Positions 12,716 through 24,494 of a stretch of DNA of 64,000 nt are shown piece by piece (the first letter of the stretch is position 1; each line of letters begins with the position of its first letter). Source of the DNA: Ancylostoma caninum (Eukaryota; Nematoda; Chromadorea; Rhabditida; Ancylostomatidae); assembly GCA_037903475.1 (NCBI GenBank), contig JBAJFG010000172.1, positions 1,488,001 to 1,552,000 on the forward strand, in the 5' to 3' direction. Under the pieces are notes generated by a model that was not told the origin of the DNA, ran no database searches, and saw only the letters and a program-made list of their open reading frames with translations. Made by a program: the position numbers and the translations under genes.

Positions 12716-13199
12716 CTAGGGAATTAGCTGGAAGTATTTGATAGTTACACCTCCATTATTAGAACCTGAATGGAACTCGTCCAAAAGAATAAAGCCACAT
12801 TTTAGGTACAAGAGGTATGAAGAATATAGACTCTGATTTACACTCTTTGAATCCGCTAAGCTTTTTTTCTTAGGCAATTTCATTGGTATTTATCTATAAC
12901 CACCAAGTACAACACAAATTCGTTGTGTTCGTTAAGATTATCAGATTCGTAGCCTCCAGGAAAAAACCCTATGTACATAGCTCGCATTCAGCGTAGTGCA
13001 CGAACTTTTTCAATTTTTTCATTTGATTAGCTTTCGGCGCATAGCTACTTCGTCAGATCTTAACAAAATATTTACAACACATGCAACAACGTCCAACTAG
13101 TGAGTGGTGGTTGTTTTACACACCGGACTCGCTGGCGAATGGGAGGCAATGAATTCGTTTCAGGATCACAGTGGGTATTTAAAGGTTCGTGATACCGTA

Positions 13200-13770
13200 A
13201 TCCTACCACTGCTTCTCGTTCTCTGATCAGTCAAGCAATAAAATTCAGGGCTTCCTCTAATTCCTCCCGACTGTTAATCTCCGGTTTGCACCTCCTGATT
13301 TCTTTCGCTTCCATGATCTTTCTCTCTAGCGGTCTTTCAAGATGACGATGCAACACTTCTACTTCAAAATCCGGTTCGGACTCGTGTGCATTGTCGTGCG
13401 ATGCCCGGAGAAACTATTGTTGGGGTATGATTGCGGATGAGTGAAAGCTCGTCGGTGCTCATCCAATCCTTTTCTAAGCGGTTTCTCTGTCTCTCCCATA
13501 CCGTTGACCGCATCTGGTGCACGTGATCACGTAAACGGTCTCCTGCAGGTGACAGATCTTCTGTTCAAGCAGTACCGACACGATCGTTGGTCGCATCCTG
13601 CTCCGTAAATGCGTGACGACGTTAACACCACTTTGAGCGTGGGTGGTGGTTGAAGCACAAGACGCACTGGGAGTCCACATTTCTCAACGATTGTATTGAT
13701 CTTCTTAGATCTTCTAGGAAGATCAACACAATCAACACAATCTTGGAACGAACTCATTGCCTCCCATTCG
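13200..13770 (-). pseudogene. Penelope-like element 3' end with GIY-YIG endonuclease, frameshifted
   Basis: Read on the minus strand: PPPTLKVVLTSSRIYG, then a Cys-rich linker (GCDQRSCRYC), then after a frame change QETVYVITCTRCGQRYG, the VYxIxCxxCxxxY core of the GIY-YIG nuclease used by Penelope-like retroelements. A further frame change leads to LDEHRRAFTH..NNSFSGHRTTMHT. The order linker-cysteines, GIY-YIG, H..A..F..H is that of the C-terminus of a Penelope polyprotein. At least two frameshifts make it non-functional. It sits between inverted arms (see the repeat entries), the arrangement seen for Penelope pseudo-LTRs. The reverse-transcriptase part is absent. Confidence 0.75.
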
Positions 13771-13845
13771 CCAGCGAGTTCGGTGAGTAAAACAACCACC
13801 ACTCACTTAGTTGGACGTTGTTGGATGTATTGTAATATTTTGTTG

Positions 13846-13880
13846 AGATCTGACGAAGGCGCTATGCGCTGAAAGCCAAT
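13846..13880 (+). ncRNA. Hammerhead-ribozyme-like core motif in a Penelope arm
   Basis: CTGACGA fits the hammerhead CUGANGA core, followed by GGCGC-TAT-GCGCT, which forms a 5-bp stem II with a 3-nt loop, then GAAAGC. Penelope-like elements are known to carry hammerheads in their pseudo-LTRs. I could not draw stems I and III with confidence, so activity is not claimed. The inverted arm (13025-13060, minus strand) has CTGACGA and CCGAAAGC with a weaker stem. Confidence 0.35.
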
Positions 13881-13979
13881 CAAATGAAAAAGTTAAAGAA
13901 GTTCTCGCACTACATACAAGCTATTATCAAATGAGACTTCCGGACGGCAGCATCATAGAACCTATGTACATAGCTCATA

Positions 13980-16235
13980 CCACGTTCAGCTATACTTTAT
14001 TTATAGGAGAAAAAAAAACATTGTTATTGACCGATTTTCTGCCATACTATACTTAGAAGATGTTGTTTCAAACCATTTTTTCATATATTGTACTTAAACA
14101 CCTTTTGCCGACACAACTTCACGTCACAAGAGATAAAAATAGAAGTTGATGATAAAAATAGAAATAGTAAGCCATACTACGACACCACTATCAGCAAAAC
14201 TCCGTGACTATGTTGACGACAGTGTTTGGAGACTCCTTCTGCTTGCCCCCCCCCCTCCCTCCGTCTCCAAAACATTTGTTGACAACGGGGGAAAACAGCC
14301 TCGGAGCAGTTCCCCATGCAACACCTTTGTATGCGTGTGTGGCTAAGCATAAAAACACGAGCACAAAGTGAAAACCCAGCAATTTGCAGGTGGCTGAGAC
14401 CGGTTTTATGAGTATTACACCTTTGCCGAAAAGAAATCTGTCACTTTTACTGGGGCAGAGAAGTTCGTGAGGAGGTTGGGAGGATGATTAGGTAAAAGTT
14501 AAGTTAAGCAGCACCAGGTCTACGAATACCATATAAAATTGGAATAGTCAACGAGAACTTCACGTACATGGATATTCTCCTGGATTTCCTGGATCAACAA
14601 GTACTTCACGTGGACCTATTCGTCTGACTCTTCTGTCCCAGGAAAATCTTCCGAAAAAATCAGGCGCAAATAAGCTTAAAACCCTCAAATGCCAGGAATT
14701 TCGACCTGCTGAAACAAACATAGGGTCTAGATGAAGAACTGGAACCGGTTAATTGTGAAAACTTCTAGAATCCAATTTCTATAATCCAACAATTCAAGGG
14801 ACTTACGCGCACGCTCCTTTATTTATTTTGCACCTGAATGTTTGAGATCTCACCGAAGCGTGACAGTAACCTCTCCTACTTCTGGAGAGAAAGAGATGAA
14901 TGGGTAAAAAGAGCAATGAAGCAAACCGAGGGCCTACAGCAAGACCCACAACCTGGCCTGGATATCAGCGGAGAAAAGTAACCTGCCCTACAATACCATT
15001 CCACCAAAGCTTTTTATAGATGCAATCAGACAAAAAACAAAATCGTACAAGTACATCTTTTAAAAGAAAAGTCAGACACAGCTTCCAATTATTATTGGTA
15101 GTTATTTCTTCACTCAAATGTTAGCACCTTAACGAATTCTTCACCGAGTAACGTGAAATCCTTAGCGGACTCTATTTTTGCGCAGAAAAATATTATATTA
15201 AAACAACAGAAGAAAGGTGTCATGACTAAGCTTGATAAGGAAAACCCTTGAAAGAGCACAAATATGTATGTTGCTGTCGAAATCCAAAAATCATAGCTTA
15301 AAGATCATGGGGAAATGCAGCAGTATCTTCCGGTCTTAAACTTTTTTATAATAAATGAAAAAGTTTTCTGGATTCCCTTCGAAATTTCTGGGAACCACCG
15401 TCAACGAGAAGAATAAGCATAAATGGAATAAGCATCATAGTTACGTAAAAGAATGAAAAAAAGAGATTCACTGCTAAATTGAGCAGAGAAGGGTTAGTGT
15501 ATCCATTGCTGTCTAGCAACGGTCACGCCTCATCCAAGAAGATAGATCCAAGGAATGACGCTGGATTGGACTCGGAAATCCTAGCCTTACTTTTTAATCT
15601 AATTACAATGCAAAAAAGGCATCTGAAGCTTGAGAACAGTTACAGAACAGTGAAAAGAAGTGCAGTTGACCGAAAAGCAACAAGAAAACAGTAAAATAAG
15701 CCCTTTAGGGAAGTTTCATGGGGAAACCAGAAAGTCCCAGGGAAATTCTGGAAATTTTTCATAAAAACAACGCCTAAGGTCGATTTAATTCATCGAGGTT
15801 CTGCTATCTGGGAGCCGATAGCAGTCCAACCTATTATTTTTGTTATGGTTTTTCTAGCTCATAGCAAATTTCTAACTTTGATGTCAACTCATCAGTAGTG
15901 TTAGGGAAGTTGGGCTTCTTTTTGTTTTCTTTTGTATTCCTTTTCCTTTTGTTTTTTCCTTAATGCTGTATCATGTTAGGTTTATTGACTAGGGAAATTA
16001 ATAGTGTAACTAACAACTTGAGGTACTAGGAACAAAATCCGAAGTTAGCCAAGACTCGGGCATGTGAGAAATCTAATGTAGCAAAGAAAAACCTGTCAGC
16101 TTGACATCTATGTATAGTGAAATGATTTAGGTGCAAGAGCCGAAGCAACGATATAATCCAGGAACTAGCCTCCTTATCTTTGTATCAACTCAAATTTTGT
16201 TAAGTTTCGATTACAAATTCATAAATTCTGGTCAT
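13980..16235. other. Intergenic DNA, no gene seen
   Basis: Short frames only. The plus-strand frame 15479-15694 (LLSSNGHASSKKIDPRNDAG) is unrecognised and lacks splice signals. Confidence 0.4.
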
Positions 16236-16239
16236 CATC

Positions 16240-16608
16240 TTATCGTGTGGAACATATAAAAGGAAGATAGAGGGCTTCGTTGGCCCAGTGCTGAGCGTAA
16301 AACTCTTTCTCGTCTTTGAAAATAAAGGAAGGAATTTCTACATGTATATGATTCTCGTGCCGATCGAGATTTTTGTACCTACATGTGTCTTGTTCTGTTT
16401 TACTGTTGCACCAATGAGTGCAGTTAAACAAGTAAATAAATGCAACATAGTAATGTACATAGTAGGAAGATGGCACCAAAATGGGCAGTCCAGCAATAAC
16501 TACAAGCAGAAGACCACCATACGTCATCCATCGAATGACCAAAAAACTGCAATACGCCATGAAAACAAGGAAGTATGAAGTCGTGACGCTGTCAAGCATG
16601 TGAGCCAC
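16240..16608 (-). CDS. Hydrophobic open frame, possible membrane-protein exon
   Basis: The minus strand is open for 122 codons with about 60 strongly hydrophobic residues near its start (TTSYFLVFMAYCSFLVIRW, MTYGGLLLVVIAGLPILVP), enough for two membrane spans. A possible acceptor (CTTGACAG) lies just before the hydrophobic part and a possible donor (TGTAG/GTACAA) follows CNSKTEQDT. The spacing of aromatic and Met residues is loosely like the TM2-TM3 region of Ctr copper transporters, but the key MxxxM and GxxxG motifs are not clear, so I do not assign it. No partner exons were found upstream. Confidence 0.25.
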   Translation of the reverse strand: MAHMLDSVTTSYFLVFMAYCSFLVIRWMTYGGLLLVVIAGLPILVPSSYYVHYYVAFIYLFNCTHWCNSKTEQDTCRYKNLDRHENHIHVEIPSFIFKDEKEFYAQHWANEALYLPFICSTR

Positions 16609-16859
16609 GGGATGAATCAGTGATGGACCATGCGGAGGTCACGATCCACAACTCGCAGCTCACTATCGCTTGATATTTTTCACAAACAAACCCATAGTAA
16701 TGTCAACAGAGTACGCGCGACGGCGATCAATTCAAAACTCGAGACGCGGCGAGGTTCTGATCAGATGAAACCGCCAGATAGCGATGGAGACGTATTTGCA
16801 GTGAACTCAGCCGAGGACAGTAGCATCAACAGGTTCGAGGTGACTCACTGAGGGTGATT

Positions 16860-19800
16860 CAACGCGATTTCAAAACAGGGTTGAGACAAAGAAGAAGCAA
16901 CAGCGGGTGGTTGGAACAGCTGCACGAAAGAAATACTGCCGCCATGCATTAATTATGCTAATTGCGGCAAATGCACGAAAAAATTCCTTTTGAAAATTTG
17001 TAGCTGTCAAAGAATTACTCATAACACATTTCTCATTCAATTAAATGCTAAATCCACCGGAAGTCTTGCAGAACATGTCCCTCTGGTGCCTATGATCCTA
17101 CGAAGCACCAGATTACACTATTCGAAAAGTGAGCTGCTTTGTAAACAACCGACATTTCTGCTTCAGTTTTCTCCTCAGTTTTCCTAATCTGCATTGAGGT
17201 TCACACAAAAATGGCTATTGCATCATTTTTCACTGTATAAATGACACTCCGAGAGGTATAAGCTGACGCATTGTTGGGTTTTGTGTCCCTAGGAGTGGAT
17301 GATTAAGAGCATTAGGCATTTTTTCATGATCGTAATAATCAGGTTATCCCGAACTGGCGGCATCATCAGTAGCATTTCTGCCACCATCTTTACCCTGAAA
17401 CCGTCGATCCAACGAAGTGCCAGATTACACACGCTAGAATACATGTTGCTAGGCTAAAAATCATGAGTATTGTGTTTATTCATTCAGGTCTCGAATATGT
17501 ACAGCAATGAAGTAGAGTACCAGTAAAGTTCCAGTGAACCATTCCTAACTTGAAAAAAAAACTTTTCTGAACTATGTAAGCTGGCGCATCGTTGGGCTCT
17601 GTGTCGCAAAAGCATGAAATTTTCGGAATTCATGTACTTCATCCGGTAATTACGGTCGTATCGTATTGGAGCTCCCGTGACAAGTGCACGTTTTACTACC
17701 AAGTCCGATCATAATCCAGGAGCCATAATAACAATAATGGGGTGTTTAAGGAAGGGTAATTCGATAAGACACGCCCAGCTTCACAATTCACATAAATGGA
17801 GATGTTTGTAGACATGTTTACAGCAATAATATTTACTGTATGGTGCCCCTAGGGAGCTAATTACCCCAACCCGGTAACATGAACCAGGAAGTGGGTGAAC
17901 AGCTGGGTTCCCCTTCATTTTAACCAGAAAATTGGAAATTGCTTTGATTTCCTGGGAGTTTTCTAGGAAGCTCAAAACTTTTAATTTAAGTGGGACCAAA
18001 GCCAAGACCCCCTATCCAACTTTTGCAATTTATTAACAGCAGAAATAACTAGTTTAACCAAGACGACGGAGAAAATGAAGAGGTTTGCGGAGACACCATC
18101 CAATTACTCAGTGCGGGAAAAAAATGAGGGAACAATCATAACAATGTCATCATCGTCCGATAAGAATGGCATCACATTGTATTGACGTTTCGACGTTCTG
18201 ACTCATTCTTTGCTTTTCTGACAGCATCCGGCTACATCATCCCTGTACATATTGTTGTTATAAGAGACTAATACTTGTTACTACAATGGCTACACCAATT
18301 GAGACAATTACGTAGTGCGTTTAGAAGGGACTATAAGTGCCTGAACCGTCCCCTTTCCTGGAACATCCTGGAATTTTCTGGACCCGAGTTTATCCTTCCT
18401 TCAGCTGAGAAGTCATAGCTCACCTTTTACGGCTTTTTTTCTGCTGACTAGAGCTTACTCGCCTAGCGGTCCCTTGGATTTTCACTGACCTTTAGAGAGT
18501 TTCGGATGGTCATTTGGCATGATAGCTATTTATTGTTATTTATTCATTACCTATCATTATTCTTACTCCTTATTCCTTACTATTTATTCAATTTTTGGAC
18601 AAAAAATCAGCATCACAGGCACAAAACGTTTTTAGAGATGGAAACGAGTGTAAAAATTCACTCACAATGCCGAACCTACATGGAAATAGCTTCACAGAGA
18701 ATGAATAATTGAAAATTTTGAAATTTTCGTCAGCGTTGAATATTTACGAGTTACCGCATTGTGCTCTACAGCATGAAAGAATATATAATAACACTGCCTA
18801 CCAAACACTTTTGTATCACAGAATACCGCCCGTCTGGTCGGCCGCGCCGCACTACCTACGCGGTGCGGCAGACCAGCAGGGTGCAGTGGCTGTCGGGCGT
18901 TGCCGGTACTGATGGTCTGCTTATGTTTTTTCTTTCTCCAAGCATTTTGAAATGAAGACAGAGACACAGAGAAAACTGTGGAAAACACCGCTTGACAACA
19001 ATAGCATCCAGTTATTCTTTCGCGTCGCATAACTGGTGTGACGCGGCTAGCCAGACATGCGGTATTCTGTGGTGCAAAAATGATTAACCGGTACTGTACT
19101 ATTTAGTTAAAAATTATTCCACAAGGAAAACCATTTCTTCCTGAATATTGCTGAATTACAGGTTAAGAGGAAATTTCTGCGGCTATTAATTTTTCCTTAT
19201 AATGAAATAGGGTAGTTTCTGCCCCCTCCCCCATTCTTAAATTTCAATTTACATGAGTGAACCATGCTGAATATAAAAATAAAGATAAAATATCCGAAAG
19301 ATGCGAATCCGTGGACATATAACGAACAATATGAATTACAAAACAGGCTAGGAAATAAAATCGAAAAATGATTAGAAGAATGAATGCCGAACAGCGAGCA
19401 AGTTCTAAAATTTGACTTGGAAAACACTGGATTTTGCTTTTCGCCTCTCACAAAATTTCGGGAAGGGAACTGATGCAGTGGATGGAATAAACGATCGGGA
19501 ACGTTGTTGAGAAGAAATGAGTCAACGACGACTATGAACGCGTAGACATTTTCAGCGAATGAGCAAATTACTGTAGAGTACTATGTGAACTATTCTCAGA
19601 GGAAAAAAGGGTACATGGAACGAACATAATCACCCAACGGGGATTCAATTACCAGATGGTTTATCGTAGAAAAAACACTTGAAAAACGCAATTGACACCT
19701 TTGAATGCAATTATCCACGCCTTCATAGCGGTGCCAGGAACAGTAACTAGGGCAAAGTGTAACGGAGAAGTAAAATAAGTGGTAAAGTAGACCACTAGTC

Positions 19801-20330
19801 CATTATAGCTCGGTGAATGAATAAAATCCGTAAGATGAGAGAAGAAATGAGGCTTTTCTACCTTGGGTGACCTAGAGCCTCAAAAATTTTGAGGTAAGCG
19901 GGGGGGGGGGATTGTTTGCTTGTTTTCCTCATTCTCTGTCTTTGGACGGTGACGAGATGTTGATGGTTTCACCTGGTGATCACGACAATCCACGAATGCG
20001 CAAATAAGTCCTTTTTCCCTCGGAAGCGGGGACATTTTATTTTCTCCTCGGAAACGAGCACCTTTTATCCAAGGAAAAACCCTGAAAACCAGGAAAATCC
20101 ACGTCAAAATGGAGAATTCCTTAAATGGGCGAGATTTTAGGAAGACTTTAAGAATCCGGATAAGGTTTCCATAGTACTTAGTTGATTCAACTCTTAATTG
20201 AACACACATTCTCGCTCAACGCTAGGTGTTGACGCACGCACGCACGCAGACCAATCGCCTCTGCAACTCTGAGGGCAACTTCCGATCCCAACTTCCGATC
20301 CTTGTAAACACAACTTATTTATTTGACCAT
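16860..20330. other. Intergenic DNA, no gene seen
   Basis: A degraded direct repeat, AAGCTGACGCATTGTTGGGT at 17262 and AAGCTGGCGCATCGTTGGGC at 17577, has relatives at 33236 and 33434 (inverted, CCAACGATGCGCCAATTTGC). A short GC-rich hairpin-like block lies at 18830-18905. Confidence 0.4.
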
Positions 20331-20334
20331 CTAA

Positions 20335-20575
20335 AGGGGAACTCATACTGGATGCGTGCGACTGACGCGCGTGCGTCTATATGATAAAGAATGGGGCTCA
20401 AACGCATCGCAGTCGCAGCCCAGACGCACGCATTTGCGGTGTCGCACCAGCCGCGTATTCTCTTCATTTAGGATTTGCATGCCGCGTTGACGGGTCTCCA
20501 TAGGAAATCCTTTGCAAATGGATGCGTGCGACTGACGTGCGACTGACGCACGCAACTAGTATAGATTGCCCTTAA
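20335..20575. mobile_element. MITE, 'GATGCGTGCG' family
   Basis: The left end is CTCATACTGGATGCGTGCGA; the right end, inverted, is GGCAATCTATACTAGTTGCG then TGCGTCAGTCGC. The interior contains a second GGATGCGTGCGACTGACG, so the copy may be a partial self-insertion or unequal duplication. Confidence 0.6.
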
Positions 20576-20579
20576 CCGG

Positions 20580-23500
20580 TTTGTTTAATTAATTAACTAA
20601 CTTGGCTGGCTTATTTATTTATGTGTTTCTTTAACTAACTAACTGACTTAACTAGTTTATTTAACTTGTGCATGAAAACTCGTCCATAATACTCATGGCG
20701 AGATGTAAGTATATGGAGCAGAGGGAGGAAACTCGTACAGCCACTGAGACATTCGTATAATGCTAGTGGTTAAAGCGTTCATAGAGGAGGAGGAGTTTTC
20801 GAAGAAAAAAGCTGAGAAATGGCTTAAAATAGAGAAAAGTCACAAGGCTGCCTTGAACAGAAGGGCAGAAGGGTGTCAGGTGTACGCGCGTCACTTCAAA
20901 GCTGTGCCCCCTGTGATAAGAAACGTCACTGTGCTTTTTTCATTCAGAGAAGAGTTGATGGACACTAAGTGAATGGAATGTCTAGTGTCCAGAAAAAATA
21001 AATAGATAAGCGACTGGCTGGTTCTATCTGCAACCGCACCCATTCCACACTTGTCGCGAATCCATTTAAAAAAAATGAACAATGTACAGAGGAACAGGAG
21101 CTGTCAACCTTAACGGGGCTACGCCCTACTGAAAATTAACTCAAATAATAATGATAACAGAGGGGAATATGGGAAAATTTCAGCTGACGTTTGCAAGCAG
21201 CGGGTGCTTGTGTCATTCAACTGAGCTCGGGATATAATTCAGGTTTTCAGGCTGCTTGTCAAGGTGGTGTCAAGGTAGAGTTGTGGGAAAAATTAAAGCC
21301 AACAAAAAAACTATAAAAGTTTCTGAACCAAACTGCTATTTCTTAGGAAAAAATATTTTCTTTCAAGTCTGAGGAAAATTTTCAGTGGTCATCTTACAGA
21401 GAACTGAAAAAAAAAACAGGAAAATGACTGAGATTTTTAGCAGTTCATTCTCTATGTGAAGACTGTGTGATAAATAGTATGTGATAATAAGAGATAATAA
21501 TGAGAAATAATAAGATAATAATAACATAATGATAATAAGATAATAATAACAGGACATACTATCATTTCAATTCCATATCATTTATAGTCCGTTTCAAAGA
21601 CGACGATAATTGAGTGTTTATGCCGACGATCTGTATTTTCGCCCACCTCTTCGAATTCAGTGCTATTTCTTGCGTTCTCTTTTTCTCTAATGTCTTCACA
21701 ACTATGAAAACTATGAAACAGACTACAATCAATCCAAAAAAATTATTTCTTGTGATGAAAAAAAAACGAGGAACAATACGAGGATTCCAGGAATAGTTCC
21801 AGCAATAGCCAGTGCTTGCCACTTCAATGAAGCTGCCACAAGGCATAAGTCATGCCTCACTACTTCCCGGAAATAATAAGCGATTACCTCAAGAAGCACT
21901 TTTCTCGCGAGAAATGGCTTTTTTTTTCACAACATTCATGAGAGTGCATGTGAGACTCGCCGTAAAAACTCAGAGGTCTACTAGTTACAAACTAAGCTAC
22001 TCGAAAAATATTGTACATAGCTGTTACCAGTGACTGGAACCCGGAAAAGCCGAATACAAAGTGACAGCATCCCGCGCCTGGTTTGCACTATCCGTACAAC
22101 TAAAGGGTTTCTAAGCAGGTGAAGAAGTGAGTTCTTCGTGCATCGAACCCGGAAGGAAATATCAGGCATATCACTCAATCAGGCTGTGTATATTATGTGA
22201 ACAGGTGGAAATTGTGGACAATTACATGAAATTAAGTGGAAATCCAGGAAAAAATATGAGACGAAATCACCTGCAGTAGGGTAGAAAACTAATTTCCGGT
22301 CCGCTGACAATTAAAGCACAATCATAAAAGGTTACATAAGGTTTGCTGGATGAGCAGGGAGAAGACTGCTAAGGAACAATGATCAAATAACGCTAGCAGA
22401 AAGAAACATCTTAATAGCCTCGTGTACAGCATGAAAGGCAAAATTAAATTATGAATTAAAAATAATAATAAATTATAAATACTTTGTCAGCATGACGTGG
22501 TTATTCAACAGTCGATCTCCTGAAAAACTATGTTCTTGGAGAAATTGTCGGGAGCACCGCAGCAAAATAGGACATCGATCATCTGGTTAAGAAGCGACAG
22601 ACGTAGAGATAAAAAGATTCAAAAGGAGCGCAGCAGCCACGTATAAGGAAGAATTGCAGCCATCGGTCGGTTTTTCTGCTGCGGTCCTTCCGAATGTGTG
22701 TCTGATTAGGTTACTTCAAACCTTTTGATCACTCAATTTCATTATTTTTCCATTCATAAATCCTTAGGATTTATTACTAACGGGATACTAGAGTGCATTC
22801 TTGGTTTACCCTCCTGGATGTAACTCTTCTGAAGCCAATACTTGTTTACATTACTGCGCCCATTCCATGATAGTAATGCGTTGAAGGACAGGGCTAGTCG
22901 GATGCACGCACGCAGACCAGACCCTCGCCCACCTAGGTTTCTTGCTCTCTGGAGTCCAAACTATATGTGTAGCACACATCTCAAGTTTGAGACCTCGATA
23001 TAAGCTCTATTGCTAGATATGGGACCAAACGTCCGAAGACTACGGTAGCCGTGGGGAAACGCGCTCCAACCGACAAAGGCTGCGCGAGTGCATACTGAAG
23101 AATGATGGACGCTCAGATACATACAGCCTATCGAACGCCTCGTGAAACCCTCCGCACCCCATCAAACGGACCACTGGACGTTTGAATATGAATTTTTTCC
23201 TACGACGTCACAACAGACAACATGCAGGGCGCACCGTATAACGTCATTTGAAAGCACGGACGCCGCAAACCCGCAAACGCCGTACGAAGTTAGTCGATGA
23301 AAAGCGTTTATTGTGGGACCTTTCCAGGGATTTTTCTATAGTTTTCGTCCAAGGCGTCGCCGTGGGCTACGAATCCAATAGAAATTCGGGAGATGGAATT
23401 TTGCCCGGACCGTGCCTTCAATGAAATCACATTTGCGCACGATAACTCGTCCGAAAACATGCCCTGTAATCATCAGATTTACGAAGGATATGCAAGTGTC

Positions 23501-24140
23501 TTTTATAGTCTTTATTGAATTTCATCAACTATAGCATCCCAATCAATATGTGCTTGAATAGGGCGAAATTATGTGTGGGTAAAGCACAGAAGACAGAAAG
23601 AGAGGATAAAGGGCATGAAAGTAGGACAGAAAGGTAGGCGGAGCAGCGAAAAAGATGGCGGTAGAATTCTGGAAGAAAGCGGAGAACATCTAAAAATTTT
23701 CTGCAAATTCCCGAAGGGTTACTGCCTTCCATACAACACCTACATCTTCCTATCTTTACAAAAAAGATGCGCCAGCTCTAAGTAATGGCACGTGGTACGT
23801 AGTATGTAGTAGTATGTGCATAGCATGTAGTAGTAGCGTGTAATATGTAGTAGCAAATATTTTTGCCCGTGTAAAAGTTCCTCCCACGATGCTGCTCTTT
23901 TATTAATCACCATTTCTCAGACAATGCTATAATAAGTGCTTCTATTCCAAGTACAACACACTCTAACAGTAGTAGTTCTCATGTAGCACTAGTAGTGCAG
24001 GCTTCGTTGCTACGTCTGAACGTACTTACGTCTGTGCAGTCACTATAGCTAGGCTGCTTTTCCAGTATAGGTCCTGCTCTTACAAAGGGACAGAATTATA
24101 TTCCAGATGGAAAAGAATAACTCTGTGAGATCCTCCGTGC
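20580..24140. other. Intergenic DNA, no gene seen
   Basis: It contains the ATA microsatellite at 21478 and GTAGTATGTAGTAG-type simple sequence at 23795-23855. The GC-richer part 22890-23460 has no recognisable frame. Confidence 0.4.
21478..21552. repeat. (ATA/ATAAT)n microsatellite
   Basis: Irregular ATAATAAGATAATAATAACA repeats, about 75 bp. Confidence 0.8.
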
Positions 24141-24144
24141 AAGG

Positions 24145-24490
24145 CTACGGTGCACCCCTTCAGGTTACCGGAGGTAAACCTGCTACCCTATCCAAATTTA
24201 CCCTTTACTTGGCATCCAACAACATGTTTACCTATACGGAACGCTGTCTGTATCGCGCTGCTACCCATCGGTATAAATTTACCTAGCAATCTACCAGTGA
24301 TGCATTCAGCCTCAAAGAACTAAGTCTTTTACTAGGGCCTAGATAGTCATACATGTGGGTACAATTACCCGTGGGTAGCAGCTGGGTATAGACGATGTCA
24401 CGTTTGGGTAACCATATTGATGGGTGTCAGGGAAAGGACGGTATGTTAAACCTTACCCTGGGTAAAGCCATTTATGCATGAGGGCTTTGG
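24145..24490. mobile_element. MITE, 'ATTGAGATTACCC' family
   Basis: It starts near CAGGTTACCGGAGGTAAACC and ends GTTAAACCTTACCCTGGG..TTTATGCATGAGGGC. It shares the interior block GCTGGGTATAGACGATGTCACG with the 32.7-kb copy (GCTGGGCTTAGACAACGTCACG). The terminal repeats are more diverged. Confidence 0.5.
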
Positions 24491-24494
24491 AGCT

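Larger units (their letters stand above)
12967..13977. mobile_element. Penelope-like element remnant with inverted arms and flanking direct repeats
   Basis: Arms at about 13010-13168 and 13742-13898 are inverted copies (shared blocks include TTGCCTCCCATTCGCCAGCG and AACAACCACCACTCAC). Just outside, CCTATGTACATAGCTC occurs at 12967-12982 and again at 13962-13977 in direct orientation and could be a target-site duplication. The arms carry the motif CTGACGA..GAAAGC. The interior is the GIY-YIG fragment on the minus strand. Confidence 0.65.
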
